Shown: one piece after another, positions 28,796 through 38,346 of the stretch
How the letters are laid out: every line of letters starts with the position of its first letter
Position numbering within the stretch: the first letter of the stretch is position 1
Source of the DNA: Anoxybacillus amylolyticus
Lineage (GTDB): Bacteria > Bacillota > Bacilli > Bacillales > Anoxybacillaceae
Reading direction: 5' to 3'
Length of the DNA: 64,000 nt
Assembly: GCF_001634285.1 (NCBI RefSeq)
Contig: NZ_CP015438.1
Coordinates: forward strand, 2,740,001 to 2,804,000
Notes under the pieces: generated by a model
What the model saw: the letters and a program-made list of their open reading frames with translations, nothing else
Told to the model about the DNA's origin: nothing
The model's database searches: none
Translations under genes and position numbers: made by a program

Positions 28796-28903
28796 CTCCC
28801 CCGCTCCTTTGACTCTGTCCTTTTGTTGGAACAACGTTCGTTGCTAAGCCATGATTGATGAAAATACCCCCCCTTTTCCATTTGATTGGTTGATGATTGA
28901 ATA

Positions 28904-28932
28904 ATAAAAAAAAAAAATATCAATTCTGTCAA
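28904..28932 (-). promoter_or_regulatory. Promoter-like region of the second toxin, long spacer
   Basis: TTGACA (28932-28927), then GAATTGATA and twelve T's, then TATTAT at a spacing of 20. The intact locus has eight T's and a spacing of 16. A 20-bp spacer should be weak for sigma-A. Confidence 0.5.
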
Positions 28933-29266
28933 TAAAAATTTTGGTTCTATTCCCAAACATTTTTCGATTTTCGCCAAAAGTTGTACCTGATTTTTTATAC
29001 ATACGTACTACTGACCCGCTCTCTTGCTCATTCGAACCGTAAAGATCCCCCAATGAATCATGAACGAAAGTACGAGACGAATTCGAACGTTTCATACTTG
29101 GACATTTTCCTTCAAAAAAAGGCAATCTTTATCAACGAACCGAACGGATGGCTGACCAGTACAACTCTTTGCGGCTCTATCTCCTTCGAAAATCCTAGGC
29201 TCCTCCTGAAGTAGGAAAGTAAACGTCAAATAGCCCCCACCTTTTTGAAGGCCGGGGCTTGAGGTA

Positions 29267-30883
29267 TTATTTAGTTAGCTGCTGAAAAGCAATACATGAA
29301 ACAGGGAGTGTGGTTGACCAAGGAAGCATTTGATCCAATGCGTTCTTGTCTGACAAATCCATATTGGGAAGCTTCTCAAAAAGATAGCGAAGGTAATAAT
29401 ATGGATGTAATTGATTCGCTTTCGCTGTCTCCACTATGCTGTAGATGATGGCACTTGCCCGTGCACCTTGTGGTGTATTAGCGAAAAGCCAATTTTTCCT
29501 TCCGATGACCACCGATTTGATCGAGCGTTCGCTGCGATTATTATCGATCTCCAGTCGCCCATCCTCTAAAAAGGCCACTAATTTATCCCATTGGTTCAGA
29601 CAATACGCAACGGCTTTTCCTAATGCGCTCTTTGGCAACACGTGCTGTTTTTGCTTTTGCAGCCATGACAAAAAAGCGTCTAAGATAGGCTTGCTTTGCT
29701 TTAGACGTTCTTCATACCGATCTTTAGGATCTAATTTTTTTAATTTACGTTCCACCGCAAACAGCTGATTACAGAAATTCAGACCTTCCGTTGCGGTCAC
29801 TGGTGCCACGCTATTGGCAGGCATGGATTTTAGGGCGTCTGTAAATCCTCTACGCGCATGAGCCCAACAACCAACCAAGGTTACGTTTGGCACTTGATGG
29901 TATCCTGCGTATCCATCCACCTGCAAATAGCCTTGAAAACCGTTCAGGAAATTCTTTGGGTTTTCCCCTGCTCTCGTTTCCTGATAATCATAAAGGATGA
30001 TAGGCGGCCCTTCTATTCCTGTCTGATACTGCCATAAATAGGAGGTAGAAGTAGCCGGTCTTCCAGGTTCCTGAAGAACCTGAAGGGTGGTTTCATCGGC
30101 ATGAATAATATCCAGCTCCAGAAGATGTTCGTGCATCCGATGATACAGCACACTCAGCCATCGTTCCGCTCCTTTTACCATCCAATTGGCAAAGGTTTGT
30201 CGAGAAAGAGGCATGCCCATTCGTTGAAACTGTTTTTCTTGGCGATATAACGGGAGTCCCTCTACATATTTTTGCGTCATAATATGTGCCAAAATAGAAG
30301 GAGAGGCAAGACTGCCCGGAATGACGGATTTCGGTCTAGGCGCTGTTTGAATAGGTGTTTCGATCTCATGGTGCTCACAATGGCGACAAGAATAGACATA
30401 TTGCACGTGTTTCACTACTTTTAATTCCGCAGGAATATAGACAAGTTCTTGGCGTACTTCCGTACTCATTTCATGTAGCGTTCCACCGCAACACGAACAG
30501 ACCTGCTCTTCATCGGATAAACGGTATTCGACCGTTTCGACCGGCAGGTTTTCCAGCATCGCTTCGCGGTGACCGCGTGTTTTCCGACGGCGCTGATAAC
30601 GAATGGACTCCAACGTAGGTTCCGGCAACTCAAGGTTCGATTCGTTTTCTACCTCGTTGAATAGTTCCAATTGACCAGGATGGATTTTTTCACTTGAAAC
30701 GCCAAAGCGTTTGTGCTGCAGAAGGCGAAGCTGTTCTTCATACCATTTTACTTTCGCTTCCAACTCCTGTTGCTTTTTTAGTTTCGCCTGTAATTCTGCA
30801 TTTTGCTTTTCTAGCATTTCCAAGCGTTGGAGGAGATCTTCCGTTGTAAGATTGGAATGAGGGAATTTCGCTGTTTTTTTCAT
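29267..30883 (-). CDS. tnpC: IS66 transposase TnpC
   Basis: 538 aa from the ATG at 30883; a TTG at 30898 is also possible and no strong ribosome site is visible for either. It has an N-terminal leucine-zipper-like coiled coil (about 15-60), a zinc finger (CSCCGGTL and CRHCEHHEIE), then the DDE core: IHADETTLQVLQEPGR, QVDGYAGYHQV, CWAHARRGF and IDNNRSERSIKSVVIGRKNW. The frame is intact. Confidence 0.93.
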   Translation of the reverse strand: MKKTAKFPHSNLTTEDLLQRLEMLEKQNAELQAKLKKQQELEAKVKWYEEQLRLLQHKRFGVSSEKIHPGQLELFNEVENESNLELPEPTLESIRYQRRRKTRGHREAMLENLPVETVEYRLSDEEQVCSCCGGTLHEMSTEVRQELVYIPAELKVVKHVQYVYSCRHCEHHEIETPIQTAPRPKSVIPGSLASPSILAHIMTQKYVEGLPLYRQEKQFQRMGMPLSRQTFANWMVKGAERWLSVLYHRMHEHLLELDIIHADETTLQVLQEPGRPATSTSYLWQYQTGIEGPPIILYDYQETRAGENPKNFLNGFQGYLQVDGYAGYHQVPNVTLVGCWAHARRGFTDALKSMPANSVAPVTATEGLNFCNQLFAVERKLKKLDPKDRYEERLKQSKPILDAFLSWLQKQKQHVLPKSALGKAVAYCLNQWDKLVAFLEDGRLEIDNNRSERSIKSVVIGRKNWLFANTPQGARASAIIYSIVETAKANQLHPYYYLRYLFEKLPNMDLSDKNALDQMLPWSTTLPVSCIAFQQLTK

Positions 30884-30930
30884 ACTCTCATTATACAATA
30901 AAACAGCGGAATTCCCTGAATTTTTATTAT

Positions 30931-31287
30931 TTAAATAACTTTCTTTGCGGTTACTGCCGAATGGGCTTGTTTCTGGTTCAATGATAGTCCATCGAGCAGC
31001 CAGCGTAATTGGCGTGGACTAATTTGTAAAGGTTCCGAGCTGTGCTCCGAAGGCCAATCAAACGTTCCACGTTCCAGTCGGCGATAATATAGCCAAAATC
31101 CGTTATGATCCCAATGAAGAATTTTCAATTTATCCCGTCCACGATTGCAGAACACAAAAAGGGTAGAAGAAAAGGGATCAAGCTGGAATGCTTCTTGGAC
31201 GATGGCTGCCAACCCGTCGATGGATTTTCGCAAATCTGTACTCCCTCGGGCGAGGTACACATGGGTCACCGTGGCCGCATTTAACAT
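30931..31287 (-). CDS. tnpB: IS66 accessory protein TnpB
   Basis: 118 aa. The family signature VYLARGSTDLRKSIDGLAAI opens the protein and LFVFCNRGRDKLKILHWDHN follows. TnpB is needed for transposition of three-gene IS66 elements. Its ATG overlaps the end of tnpA. Confidence 0.94.
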   Translation of the reverse strand: MLNAATVTHVYLARGSTDLRKSIDGLAAIVQEAFQLDPFSSTLFVFCNRGRDKLKILHWDHNGFWLYYRRLERGTFDWPSEHSSEPLQISPRQLRWLLDGLSLNQKQAHSAVTAKKVI

Positions 31288-31598
31288 AACGTTTTCAACA
31301 CCTTCACCACATCGGCAAAAAGCGAAGGGTTAAACCCTTGCTTCACCTCGATCGAACATTCGCCGATTTTTACTTGGATGGAATCCTCTTCATGGATCGA
31401 TGGATCTGCCATCACAACGGATGCCCATTTTGTAGAGGGATTTGGTGTAGCGTTGGAACCTTCGAGCCGTTTGAGCCAGTACTTCAGCTGGTGAACCTTT
31501 AACCTATTCCTTTCACACCATTTTGCTTGGGTGAGACCACTCGCCCTGTAATCAGCAATACGCTGTTCCCATTCACGTCTTCATTCGTTTTTGTCCAT
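31281..31598 (-). pseudogene. tnpA: IS66 tnpA with a nonsense codon at position 6
   Basis: The frame from the ATG at 31598 (AAAGGAG 7 bases upstream) reads MDKNE, then TGA (31583-31581), then RREWEQRIADYRASGLTQ and onward for 100 codons without a stop, ending at a TAA that overlaps tnpB. It has a helix-turn-helix (LTQAKWCERNRLKVHQLKYW). Only the early TGA spoils it, so it is either a single nonsense change, a readthrough site or a sequencing error. Confidence 0.82.
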
Positions 31599-31777
31599 AC
31601 CAAAACTCCTTTAATTAAGATTTCTAAAGAAATTATGGCACGGATGTAGGGGCAAAACTAGGTGGGAAGAGTTTGACGCTTACGTAGGAAAAAAGGGTTA
31701 GCCCCTTTATTTATCTAGTCGTTATCAAACTCGGGTTAACTTCACATAAAATCGAGTAGGAGGGGGGTGATTAACCC

Positions 31778-33347
31778 CATACCCGTCAAGTTTAGTGTTA
31801 GGCATCGTTGTATCCATACGCAACGTTTGTAATCATGGGCTGAAGAAAAAGAATACCACATTTTTTAGGCATGCCAAATAACCCTCTTTAAGAGGGTTAT
31901 TTGGCACTTTTATGAATAAAATTAATAAATATCCAATTTCATCAAGAGATCCAATGCCGTTTCTTTCCCTTTCCTTCGATCCTTTCTTCCATGTTTTCTC
32001 AATAGAAGGAGGAGAGAAGAAAGGCTGATTTCCTCCTTCGATAGGCGCAAAAGCAGTTGTTGCCAATAGGATTGGAGAACATCTAGTGCTTTCCGTTCAC
32101 TGATTTGAATCCCTTCTTTTTGTTGCCAATACGTTCGAGCTTGAAACAGAAAGGTCTGGGTGACCAAAATGGCAATCAACGTCCCATATATATGGCATTC
32201 GAACCGTTCTTTCTTCATCTTTTTGACTTTCGCCAGATCAAAGACGGACTTCCACTCTTTAAACAACAGTTCAATTTGCCACCGCAAGGAATAAAGCTCA
32301 TAAACCTGTTGCCCATCAAACGACTCTTGTGGTAAATTAGTCAGTAAGATGTGGTATTTCTTTTGTTCGAGGGTTTGGCGTGCCAGCGCCTTCCCTTTTC
32401 TTTTTTCCTTTTTTCGCACATACGCCATCCGTTTTTGCCATTCTTCTTCCGTCAGACGTCGAAAAATCAAGCGCGGGATATACAAACGCTCATGCCCGAT
32501 GTATACATGTTCCATTTCTACGGATTCCCCTTCCTCTAATTGATTCCCAAGAGATTCCCAATCCCATTCCTTCCACCGGCTATTCTCTTTGATATACACT
32601 TTCATATCGGAACGGAGCCGAGTAATATAATACGCTCCGTGGGCGTCGATCTCGGCCAGTGCGGCAACGGAGAAAAAGCCTAAATCCCGAATACATAGGT
32701 CATTCGGCAAAATCGTGTGCTGGGCATGATAGGCAAAACGGGCGTCCGAGTCATTAGCCGATTGAACACATAGTTGAAGACAGGCACCAGACAACAAGTC
32801 ATATTCAAACTGAATTTTTGCTCCTGATGAGACGGAACCTCGGTAGTCCTCCCCATAGTCGGCAGGAACCAAAAAACTGGTCGAGTCCAAAATCCGCAAG
32901 CGAGTAAAACACGTCCGGTAGGTTTGGATGGTGGACCAAAGCAATGGGCGTTGTCGCTGGAGGAGAAGGAAAAACACTTCTCGCAAAAACGCCACGGCTC
33001 TCTCGGTAAACCGCTGATTCAATCCTTCACTGGACAGGGAACAGTCATGGCGGAGTGTGAGAGACGTACATAACCGTTGGAGCGATTGTTGAGCCAGTGA
33101 GCCATCTCCCCATGCACAAAGAGTCAAAAATGCTTCTGCCGTTAATGCTCGTTTTCGCTGAATAAATCCCGTTTCTTGAGCAAGATGAGTCAATGTCTCA
33201 GGCGAGAAAAGTTGACGGATGGTTTTTATCCATGCTTGCATTTGATTTTCCATAGAAAAAATCCTTTCTAACGAAGAGTATTCGCTAGAAAGGATACCAT
33301 GTTTTTAACGGTGTACAAAGGCCCAATTTCTTAACTTGATGGCTATG
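31778..33347 (-). mobile_element. IS4-family, IS231-like element inside intron domain VI
   Basis: 1,570 bp. The inverted ends are CATACCCGTCAAGTT and CATAGCCATCAAGTT. The 11-bp target GTGATTAACCC is duplicated at 31767-31777 and 33348-33358, matching the 10-12 bp usual for IS231. A perfect hairpin of 33 bases at 31873-31905 near the transposase 3' end could stop transcription entering from outside. Confidence 0.94.
31922..33253 (-). CDS. IS4-family (IS231-like) transposase
   Basis: 443 aa. First Asp in LRILDSTSFLVPADYG, second Asp in NDLCIRDLGFFSVAAL, and the family YREK signature in YELYSLRWQIELLFKEWKS (Tyr, Arg, Glu, Lys at the right spacing). The insertion between the second Asp and the Glu is typical of IS4. 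The ATG at 33253 has AAAGGA 8 bases upstream. The frame is intact. Confidence 0.93.
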   Translation of the reverse strand: MENQMQAWIKTIRQLFSPETLTHLAQETGFIQRKRALTAEAFLTLCAWGDGSLAQQSLQRLCTSLTLRHDCSLSSEGLNQRFTERAVAFLREVFFLLLQRQRPLLWSTIQTYRTCFTRLRILDSTSFLVPADYGEDYRGSVSSGAKIQFEYDLLSGACLQLCVQSANDSDARFAYHAQHTILPNDLCIRDLGFFSVAALAEIDAHGAYYITRLRSDMKVYIKENSRWKEWDWESLGNQLEEGESVEMEHVYIGHERLYIPRLIFRRLTEEEWQKRMAYVRKKEKRKGKALARQTLEQKKYHILLTNLPQESFDGQQVYELYSLRWQIELLFKEWKSVFDLAKVKKMKKERFECHIYGTLIAILVTQTFLFQARTYWQQKEGIQISERKALDVLQSYWQQLLLRLSKEEISLSSLLLLLRKHGRKDRRKGKETALDLLMKLDIY

Positions 33348-33370
33348 GTGATTAACCCCCGACCTCTCAC

Positions 33371-33404
33371 ACCACCGTACGTACCGTTCGGTATACGGCG
33401 GTTC
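33371..33404 (-). ncRNA. Group II intron domain V
   Basis: A 34-nt hairpin on the minus strand, opening GAACCGCCGT and closing ACGGTGGT, with a short loop near CGAACG. It contains the CGC catalytic triad position used by class C introns and lies just after the RT gene. Confidence 0.85.
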
Positions 33405-33406
33405 CA

Positions 33407-34666
33407 CTAAGATTGACGCAGAAATTCGTAGCGATTATACAGACTTTTCAGCCCTCGTTGGCTCCAATAGGAGTTGTCGAGGGTTTTGTGTAGAATTGGG
33501 CTGTGGGCGATTCGCCAGTATTTCTTTCTGGTGTTTCCCCATTCGTATGCTTTGTATTCTGGAATCCCTAATCCAATCAGCTTTCTAACTCTTGTTTTAG
33601 GTTTCTTCCATTGTTTCCATTCACACATTCTCAGCCTTCTTCTTATCCACTCGTCTATTTCTTTGAATTTGCTCGGGGTATCTGCTAGCGCGAAGTATCC
33701 GCACCATCCTGTGAGGTATTGGTTCAGTCTTTCCACCCTTACTTCCATCGGATAAGGCTTCGACCGAGAAGTTATTTCTCGTATTTTTCTTTTCAGCCGT
33801 TCCATGCTTTCTTTGGCTATTCGCACCTTTGGATCTTTGTGAAAGGTGAAACTGAACCCTAGAAACTTCCGTTTCCACGGACGGTCTACTGCTGATTTCT
33901 CTCTGTTTACCTTCAATTTTAGGTGCTGTTCGAGGAAGGTCGATACCGATTTCATCACACGCTGTCCTGCTTTCCATGACTTCACATAGATGTTGCAGTC
34001 ATCCGCATATCGGACAAATTGGTGCCCCCTTGCTTCCAACTCTTTGTCCAATTGGTCTAGGAGAATGTTGGATAGAAGTGGACTAAGCGGTCCTCCCTGC
34101 GGTGTTCCTTCTTCCGTTATTTGGACAACCCCATTTATCATGACTCCTGATTGAAGATATTTTCGTATCAACTTCAGTAGGATGCGGTCTTCGATTCGCT
34201 TGGCGAGTATCCCCATCAATTGGTCGTGATTGACTTTATCAAAGAATTTCTCTAAGTCTATATCGACCACCCAGCGGTAACCCTCTTTGATATATTCTTT
34301 CGCCTTCCTTACCGCATCATGAGCCCTCCGATTCGGACGAAACCCATAACTATTTTCCGAAAAGGTTGGGTCAAAGATTGGGGTTAACACTTGAGCGATT
34401 GCTTGTTGAATGAAACGATCTGTCACGGTAGGTATTCCTAACATCCTCACTCCGCCATTTGGTTTCGGGATTTCGACACGACGTACGGGTGCAGGTTGGT
34501 AGGTTCCTGTTCTTAACTCTTCCCGGAGGGAGTCCCAGTTTTCATAGAGATGTCTTCGTAGGTCTTTTACGGACATTCCATCGATGCCGTGACTTCCTTT
34601 ATTTTGTTCCACTCGTTTGAGCGCCGTTAGAAGATTTCCACGTGACAAGATTCGTTCCATTAACAT
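33407..34666 (-). CDS. ltrA: Group II intron reverse transcriptase/maturase
   Basis: 419 aa. RT motifs in order: IDGMSVKDLRRHL, PVRRVEIPKPNGGVRMLGIP, SENSYGFRPNRRAHDAVR, VVDIDLEKFFDKVNHDQL, GTPQGGPLSPLLSNILLDQL and FVRYADDCNIYVKS (YADD active site). A maturase (GIIM) domain follows with LNQYLTGWCGYFALADTP. There is no HNH endonuclease domain, as usual for class C. The ATG at 34666 follows an AAAGGGAAG stretch. The protein looks intact, so it could still act in trans. Confidence 0.95.
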   Translation of the reverse strand: MLMERILSRGNLLTALKRVEQNKGSHGIDGMSVKDLRRHLYENWDSLREELRTGTYQPAPVRRVEIPKPNGGVRMLGIPTVTDRFIQQAIAQVLTPIFDPTFSENSYGFRPNRRAHDAVRKAKEYIKEGYRWVVDIDLEKFFDKVNHDQLMGILAKRIEDRILLKLIRKYLQSGVMINGVVQITEEGTPQGGPLSPLLSNILLDQLDKELEARGHQFVRYADDCNIYVKSWKAGQRVMKSVSTFLEQHLKLKVNREKSAVDRPWKRKFLGFSFTFHKDPKVRIAKESMERLKRKIREITSRSKPYPMEVRVERLNQYLTGWCGYFALADTPSKFKEIDEWIRRRLRMCEWKQWKKPKTRVRKLIGLGIPEYKAYEWGNTRKKYWRIAHSPILHKTLDNSYWSQRGLKSLYNRYEFLRQS

Positions 34667-35222
34667 CTTCGCTTCCCTTTCTACGTGAACGAAGGTTCTC
34701 CTTATGCCAGTTCCTGCTCCACCCTCTTAGAGTCCCCCACGGGATTCACCGCTTCCTCCTCTAAGTAAGTCCTTTCGGATTGTCTGTGTTCTTCACAGGT
34801 ACTGAATGCGTAGATTTCGTTCTCTCTTCATGGTTCAGTCCTTCCCACCCTTTCTCGAGCAAGGATGGTACTATGACCTCTGCTGACTTCTGATTGTTCA
34901 GCTATCCATCACTGGATAGGTTGCCAAGGGAACTCGGCATTCCAATCAGTCCTCCCCAGGTAAGAGTGCAGTCTTTCCTTCCATCCATCTGCTTCATTTA
35001 CTCGATATCACCTTCGGCAGAAAGGGCTTTGTTTTGTCGCGCAAACTCACCCAATGATACCTAGCCTCTTATGAAGTTCGTGTTCCTCAGACCGGAAGTT
35101 TGCCGCTCGCTTCCTTCAGATTCCGCGTCACCACGGACACCCTTGCGTTAAGCTAACTGCTACTTCTGCCTTCGCAGTTCGGGACTTTCACCCTATAGAC
35201 TACACCCATGCCGGGCGCACGC

Positions 35223-35252
35223 AAAAAGAAAAAGTTCACATCTCCCGTGAAC
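35223..35252 (-). terminator. engB terminator and intron target
   Basis: The hairpin GTTCAC/GTGAAC is followed by TTTTTCTTTTTGC, and the intron starts at the next base. Class C introns insert just after such terminators. Confidence 0.88.
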
Positions 35253-35313
35253 CTTTTCTTGACGTTCCACTTTTTCAACACTCTGAAAAGCCTCATCGAC
35301 TGGTGCTTTTTCG

Positions 35314-35895
35314 TTACATCATCCGTTGCAATACGTTCCACGCTTCGTCTTTTCCTTGTCCTGTTTCGGCGGAAAAAAGAATGAGTTCGTCTTCCGGTGT
35401 CATGTTTAACGTTTCCCGCACAATTTTTTGATGTTTTTGCCATTTTCCTCTCGGCACTTTATCTGCTTTTGTTGCCACGACAATCGTCGGGATGCTGTAA
35501 TGCTTGAAAAATTCGTACATCATACAATCGTCTTTCGTCGGCGGATGACGCAAATCGACCACGAGTACCGCTGCTTTTAGCTGCTCCCTCGTCGTGAAAT
35601 ACGTTTCCATCATTTTTCCCCACGCTTGCCGCTCTTGTTTGGACACTTTGGCGAATCCATAGCCTGGGACGTCGACAAAATAAAATGATTCATTAATGAG
35701 ATAAAAATTTAATGTTTGCGTTTTTCCTGGTTTGGATGATGTACGTGCTAAGTTTTTCCGATTCACCATTTTATTGATAAACGATGATTTGCCGACGTTC
35801 GACCGCCCAGCGAGCGCAAACTCCGGTCGATCGCCTTCTGGATATTGCTCCGGTTTTACGGCACTTATCGTAATTTCTGCTGCGGTAATTTTCAT
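35314..35895 (-). CDS. engB: Ribosome biogenesis GTPase EngB/YsxC
   Basis: 193 aa. This GTPase is essential in B. subtilis and acts in 50S subunit assembly. G1 [13 protein letters not shown]2 region [12 protein letters not shown]3 DVPGYG, G4 TKADK and G5 SAETG are all present. The start overlaps the lonA stop (ATGA), so the two are co-translated. In B. subtilis hemA follows; here the intron and IS cluster do. Confidence 0.97.
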   Translation of the reverse strand: MKITAAEITISAVKPEQYPEGDRPEFALAGRSNVGKSSFINKMVNRKNLARTSSKPGKTQTLNFYLINESFYFVDVPGYGFAKVSKQERQAWGKMMETYFTTREQLKAAVLVVDLRHPPTKDDCMMYEFFKHYSIPTIVVATKADKVPRGKWQKHQKIVRETLNMTPEDELILFSAETGQGKDEAWNVLQRMM

Positions 35896-38216
35896 CCTTT
35901 CTCCCCTACCAATGCATGTTGTAACACTTCATCTAAATGCGAGACAAGAATAAATTGTACATCTTTTTTGACGATTTCTGGAATGTCTTCTAAGTCTTTT
36001 TCGTTTTCTTTTGGCAAGATGATTTTTTTCAATCCCGCTCGATGCGCGCTTAACGTTTTTTCTTTTACGCCGCCAATCGGCAGCACGCGGCCGCGCAGCG
36101 TAATTTCTCCCGTCATACCAACAAATCGGCTGACTGGACGACCCGTTAACGCAGAAATAAGCGCGGTCGCCATCGTAATGCCTGCGGACGGACCGTCTTT
36201 CGGAATGGCGCCTTCTGGAACGTGAATGTGGATATCATATTTTTCATAAAAATCTGGCTCGATGCCGAGGTCTTCTGCACGGGAACGAACGTAGCTAAAC
36301 GCGGCTTGCGCTGACTCTTTCATCACGTCCCCTAATTTCCCAGTAAGAACTAATTTCCCTTTTCCTGGTGATAATGACACCTCAATCGAGAGCGTATCGC
36401 CGCCAAACGGCGTATACGCAAGCCCTGTCGCCACCCCGATTTGGTCTTGCAGCTCTGCTTGTCCGTAGCGATATTTTCGTTTTCCTAAAAACTCTTCTAA
36501 ATTTTTCTCTGTGATGACAACACGTTTTTTCTCTTCCGACACGAGCAAACGAGCCGCTTTTCGGCAAATGGACGCCAATTGCCGCTCTAATTCGCGCACC
36601 CCTGCTTCGCGCGTATAGTAGCGAATAACGTGTAATATCGCCTCATCGCGCATTTGCAAACTCGCTTTTTTCAAGCCGTGCTCGCTCATTTGTTTTGGTA
36701 ATAAATGCTGCTTTGCAATATGCAATTTTTCGACTTCTGTATACCCAGAAATCGTAATAATCTCCATCCGGTCTAACAGCGGGCGCGGAATTGTCGCCAA
36801 GTTGTTAGCAGTAGCAATAAACATCACTTTCGACAAATCGTACGGTTCTTCGATATAATGGTCGCTAAACGCATGGTTTTGCTCTGGATCGAGCACTTCT
36901 AAAAGCGCTGCGGACGGGTCACCGCGAAAATCGTTCGACATTTTATCAATCTCATCGAGTAAAAAGACGGGATTAATCGTGCCAGCTTTTTTCATCCCTT
37001 GAATAATTCGCCCCGGCATCGCTCCGACATACGTTCGGCGATGGCCACGAATTTCCGATTCGTCACGCACACCGCCTAACGATACTCGGACAAAATTCCG
37101 ATTGAGTGATTTGGCAATCGAGCGCGCAAGCGATGTTTTTCCGACCCCTGGAGGACCAGCAAGGCAAAGAATCGGACCTTTGAGCGATTTCGTTAGCTGC
37201 TGAACAGCTAAATATTCGAGTACGCGTTCTTTCACTTTTTCTAGCCCATAATGTTCCTCGTGCAAAATCGCTTCCGCCCGTTTAATGTCGTGAATATCTT
37301 CCGTTTGTTTCGTCCACGGCAGTGCCAACAGCCAATCAAGATAGTTGCGGATGACGGCGCTTTCGGCAGAAGTTGCGGGCACTTTTTCATAACGGTCTAG
37401 TTCCTTTAATGCCGTTGTTTTGACGTGTTCAGGCATGCCAGCAGCTTCAATTTTTTCTTTCAACGTTTCAATTTCACCAGTTTTCCCTTCTTTTTCACCT
37501 AATTCTTTTTGAATCGCCTTCATTTGTTCTCGCAAATAATACTCTTTTTGCGTCCTCTCCATCGATTGTTTCACGCGCATACTAATTTTTTTCTCTAGCT
37601 GTAGCACTTCTTTTTCGTTATGGAGAATTCGAATAATTTTATGCACCCGTTCTTTTATATCGACCGTTTCTAATATTTCTTGCTTTCCTTCCAATTTCAG
37701 AGGCAAATGGGAAGCGATAATATCCGCCATCCGCCCTGGTTCGTCAATATCGGCGATGGATGCGAAAATATCGTTCGATAATTTTTTGGATAGATGTATG
37801 TATTGCTCAAAATATTCGAGCATCGTCCGCTTTAACGCTTCATCTTCTAAATCTTTTGTCGCTCGGTCTAGAAATATTTCCGCTTTCACCGTAAAGCATG
37901 GGTCGTCATCCACCGTTTCTAGCATTTTCGCACGCGCAATTCCTTCGACTAATACACGAAACGTCCCGTTCGGGAGTTTTAGCAATTGTTTGACACGCGC
38001 TAACGTTCCCATTTCGTATAAATCTTCCACATTCGGTTCATCGATGGAAACATCTTTTTGCGATGTAAGCAGCACCGTATGATCTTCAACCATCGCTTTT
38101 TCCAATGCTTGAATCGATTTTTCCCGACCAACGTCTAAATGCAACACCATTGTTGGAAATACGAGTAATCCTCGTAACGGGAGGAGAGGAACGACCATCT
38201 CTTTTTTTCTCGCCAT
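35892..38216 (-). CDS. lonA: ATP-dependent protease Lon (LonA)
   Basis: 774 aa. N-terminal substrate domain ([20 protein letters not shown]), coiled coil to about 290, AAA+ module with Walker [10 protein letters not shown] and Walker B LLDEID, then the serine protease domain with the Ser/Lys dyad in PKDGPSAG and [11 protein letters not shown]. The ATG at 38216 (MARKKEM) follows GGAGGTG. It degrades damaged and regulatory proteins in the cytosol. It has its own promoter (38252-38280) and is coupled to engB. Confidence 0.97.
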   Translation of the reverse strand: MARKKEMVVPLLPLRGLLVFPTMVLHLDVGREKSIQALEKAMVEDHTVLLTSQKDVSIDEPNVEDLYEMGTLARVKQLLKLPNGTFRVLVEGIARAKMLETVDDDPCFTVKAEIFLDRATKDLEDEALKRTMLEYFEQYIHLSKKLSNDIFASIADIDEPGRMADIIASHLPLKLEGKQEILETVDIKERVHKIIRILHNEKEVLQLEKKISMRVKQSMERTQKEYYLREQMKAIQKELGEKEGKTGEIETLKEKIEAAGMPEHVKTTALKELDRYEKVPATSAESAVIRNYLDWLLALPWTKQTEDIHDIKRAEAILHEEHYGLEKVKERVLEYLAVQQLTKSLKGPILCLAGPPGVGKTSLARSIAKSLNRNFVRVSLGGVRDESEIRGHRRTYVGAMPGRIIQGMKKAGTINPVFLLDEIDKMSNDFRGDPSAALLEVLDPEQNHAFSDHYIEEPYDLSKVMFIATANNLATIPRPLLDRMEIITISGYTEVEKLHIAKQHLLPKQMSEHGLKKASLQMRDEAILHVIRYYTREAGVRELERQLASICRKAARLLVSEEKKRVVITEKNLEEFLGKRKYRYGQAELQDQIGVATGLAYTPFGGDTLSIEVSLSPGKGKLVLTGKLGDVMKESAQAAFSYVRSRAEDLGIEPDFYEKYDIHIHVPEGAIPKDGPSAGITMATALISALTGRPVSRFVGMTGEITLRGRVLPIGGVKEKTLSAHRAGLKKIILPKENEKDLEDIPEIVKKDVQFILVSHLDEVLQHALVGEKG

Positions 38217-38251
38217 CGCGAGCACCTCCATACTTCATCTTCTATTCGTCT

Positions 38252-38280
38252 ATTGTATAGTACCGCTGCCTGTTTGTAAA
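38252..38280 (-). promoter_or_regulatory. Sigma-A promoter of lonA-engB
   Basis: TTTACA, 17 bases, TACAAT on the minus strand, ending 36 bases before the lonA start. I see no CIRCE element or clear CtsR heptad repeat. Confidence 0.75.
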
Positions 38281-38303
38281 ATTCTACGATATTCTTTAAG
38301 GAA

Positions 38304-38341
38304 ACGAAAAATCGACTTCGGCGTAAATAATCGCCGAAGTC
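38304..38341 (-). terminator. Terminator after lonB
   Basis: GACTTCGGCG/CGCCGAAGTC hairpin followed by GATTTTTCG on the minus strand. Confidence 0.92.
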
Positions 38342-38346
38342 AAATG

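Larger units (their letters stand above)
29219..31683 (-). mobile_element. Three-gene IS66 element with 8-bp target duplication
   Basis: 2,465 bp with inverted ends GTAAACGTCAAA and GTAAGCGTCAAA. The target GTAGGAAA is duplicated exactly at 29211-29218 and 31684-31691. It carries tnpA (broken), tnpB and tnpC in the usual order. The perfect duplication suggests a fairly recent insertion. The bases to the left (28835-29210) hold the toxin promoter and nothing else that I can recognise. Confidence 0.95.
31751..35220 (-). mobile_element. Class C group II intron, interrupted by an IS231-like element
   Basis: The 5' end is GTGCGCCCGG at 35220 and the 3' end is CCTACTCGAT at 31751. It sits directly after the engB terminator's T-run, the preferred site of class C introns. 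About 550 bases of ribozyme domains I-III (34667-35220) come before the RT gene, then domain V, then domain VI split by the IS. Without the 1,570-bp element and one 11-bp target copy the intron is 1,889 bp, a normal class C size. Confidence 0.9.

Noticed and set aside
28981-29214. A 77-aa plus-strand frame upstream of the second toxin
   Set aside because: No ribosome site, low-complexity composition and no recognisable domain; it ends at the IS66 target site by chance.
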